A DNA stretch of 20,479 nucleotides from Tritrichomonas musculus (taxonomy: Eukaryota > Parabasalia > Tritrichomonadida > Tritrichomonadidae), in contig JAPFFF010000533.1 in the NCBI GenBank assembly GCA_039105265.1, positions 1-20,479 of the forward strand. The letters are read 5' to 3'. The notes under the pieces are model-generated. The model worked only from the letters and a program-made list of their open reading frames with translations. It was not told where the DNA came from and did not search any database. The position numbers were made by a program, and so were the translations under genes. Every line of letters begins with the position of its first letter. The stretch's first letter is position 1. This document shows positions 20,112 to 20,479 of the stretch, piece by piece.

Positions 20112-20479
20112 GGAACAACTCATCCAAAAAACAACTTAGCCAAGGAGCAACTCAGCCAAGAAACAACTCAGCCAAGGAACAACTCAGCCAAGGAACAACT
20201 CAGCCAAGGAACAACTCAGGCAAGGAGTAACTCAGCCAAAAAACAACTCATCCAAGGAACAACTTACCCAAGAAGAAACTCAGCCAAAAAACAACTTAGC
20301 CAAGGAGCAACTCAGCCAAAAAACAACTCAGCCAAGGAACAATTCAGCCAAGAAACAACTCAGCAAAGGAACAACTCAGCCAAGGAACAACTTACCCAAG
20401 GAGCAACTCAGCCAAGGAGCAACTCAGCCAAGAAACAACTCAGCCAAGGAACAATTCAGCCAAGAAACAACTCAGCAAA
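20112..20479. repeat. Family C/B mosaic 4 (runs off the right edge)
   Basis: It begins with GGAACAACTCATCCAA at 20112, an A-like head with a C-like CATCC tail, then AAAACAACTTAGCC (20128), AGGCAA (20208), GGAGTAAC (20224), AAAACAACTCATCC (20240), GAAGAAAC (20272) and B-type units to the last base. The last complete unit ends exactly at the window edge. Confidence 0.83.

Larger units (their letters stand above)
1..20479. repeat. 16-bp satellite/minisatellite array filling the window
   Basis: Every base belongs to a head-to-tail array of a 16-bp unit, most often GAAACAACTCAGCCAA or GGAACAACTCAGCCAA. In this phase unit starts fall at 1, 17, 33 and so on up to 19089, then one base earlier after a single-base loss. 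The window holds 1280 units less one base. Change is almost wholly by substitution: unit positions 1, 2, 4, 7, 8, 10, 12, 13 and 14 vary often, and I saw no change at positions 6 and 11. The plus strand is A/C-rich and very poor in T (the commonest unit has 8 A, 5 C, 2 G, 1 T). No unique sequence interrupts the array and neither end is in the window. Such purity over this length is known from eukaryotic satellites; the host lineage is not determinable. The family is not one I recognise by name. Confidence 0.99.

Noticed and set aside
1-20479. CRISPR array
   Set aside because: There are no unique spacers; repeat follows repeat with no intervening sequence, and a 16-bp period is too short for repeat plus spacer.
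1-20479. Telomeric or subtelomeric repeat
   Set aside because: The unit is 16 bp with no TTAGGG- or TTTAGGG-like core on either strand. TTAGC and TTAGCC strings occur only as variants of CTCAGCC.
1-20479. Hairpins, terminators or G-quadruplexes
   Set aside because: The T- and G-poor plus strand leaves almost no self-complementarity, and G occurs mainly as GG pairs about 14 bp apart, too sparse for a convincing quadruplex.
1-20479. Transposon or retroelement remnants at block boundaries
   Set aside because: The 16-bp phase runs unbroken across every A/B/C boundary, so no foreign sequence, target-site duplication or terminal repeat is present.
1-20479. Naming the host species or a known satellite family
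   Set aside because: I do not recognise the 16-bp unit and there is no unique sequence to place it. A search of repeat libraries with the two commonest units would decide.

Overview
The whole window is one uninterrupted tandem array of a 16-bp unit. The commonest forms are GAAACAACTCAGCCAA and GGAACAACTCAGCCAA. I found no gene, RNA gene, transposon, CRISPR array or unique-sequence island. The array fills the window from first base to last and so continues past both edges. Phase was checked at every line start. It holds from base 1 to 19104, breaks once by a single base (one 15-bp unit at 19105-19119), and then holds to the end: 1280 units, less one base. A pure 16-bp array over 20 kb long, diverging by substitutions and rearranged in whole-unit steps, is typical of eukaryotic satellite or minisatellite heterochromatin. 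The lineage cannot be told from the sequence. There is no telomere motif, no alpha-satellite-like monomer and no CENP-B-like box (the array has almost no CpG).

The units fall into variant families that cluster into blocks. Family A is rich in GGAACAACTTACCCAA and in a linked pair, GGAACAACTTAGCAAA followed by GAAACATCTCAGCCAA. Family B has GGAGCAACTCAGCCAA, TGAACAATTCAGCCAA, units ending AGCAAA or AGTAAA, and many AATTC units. Family C has AAAA-starting units, CATCC, AGGCAA and GGAGTAAC variants. The order is A (1-2032), B (2033-4256, with a short A patch), A (4257-7744), B (7745-9216), A (9217-13536), B then C/B mosaic (13537-19104), A (19105-20111), C/B (20112-end).

Over this lies a nested set of segmental duplications, all offset by multiples of 16 bp apart from those crossing the one-base deletion. 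The largest is bases 1-3136 repeated at 5713-8848, with no difference seen. Others have offsets of 5792, 5152, 2112, 1344, 944, 720 and 400 bp. This suggests recent growth by unequal exchange or similar segmental copying, with chimeric units marking some family junctions.

The plus strand has several long open frames (up to about 480 codons) encoding a 16-residue repeat like NNSAKEQLSQGTTQPR. They follow from the T-poor plus strand and from 16 not being a multiple of 3, so all three frames read the same peptide cycle. I do not treat them as genes. No system of genes acts together here; the interest lies in the structure and history of the array.
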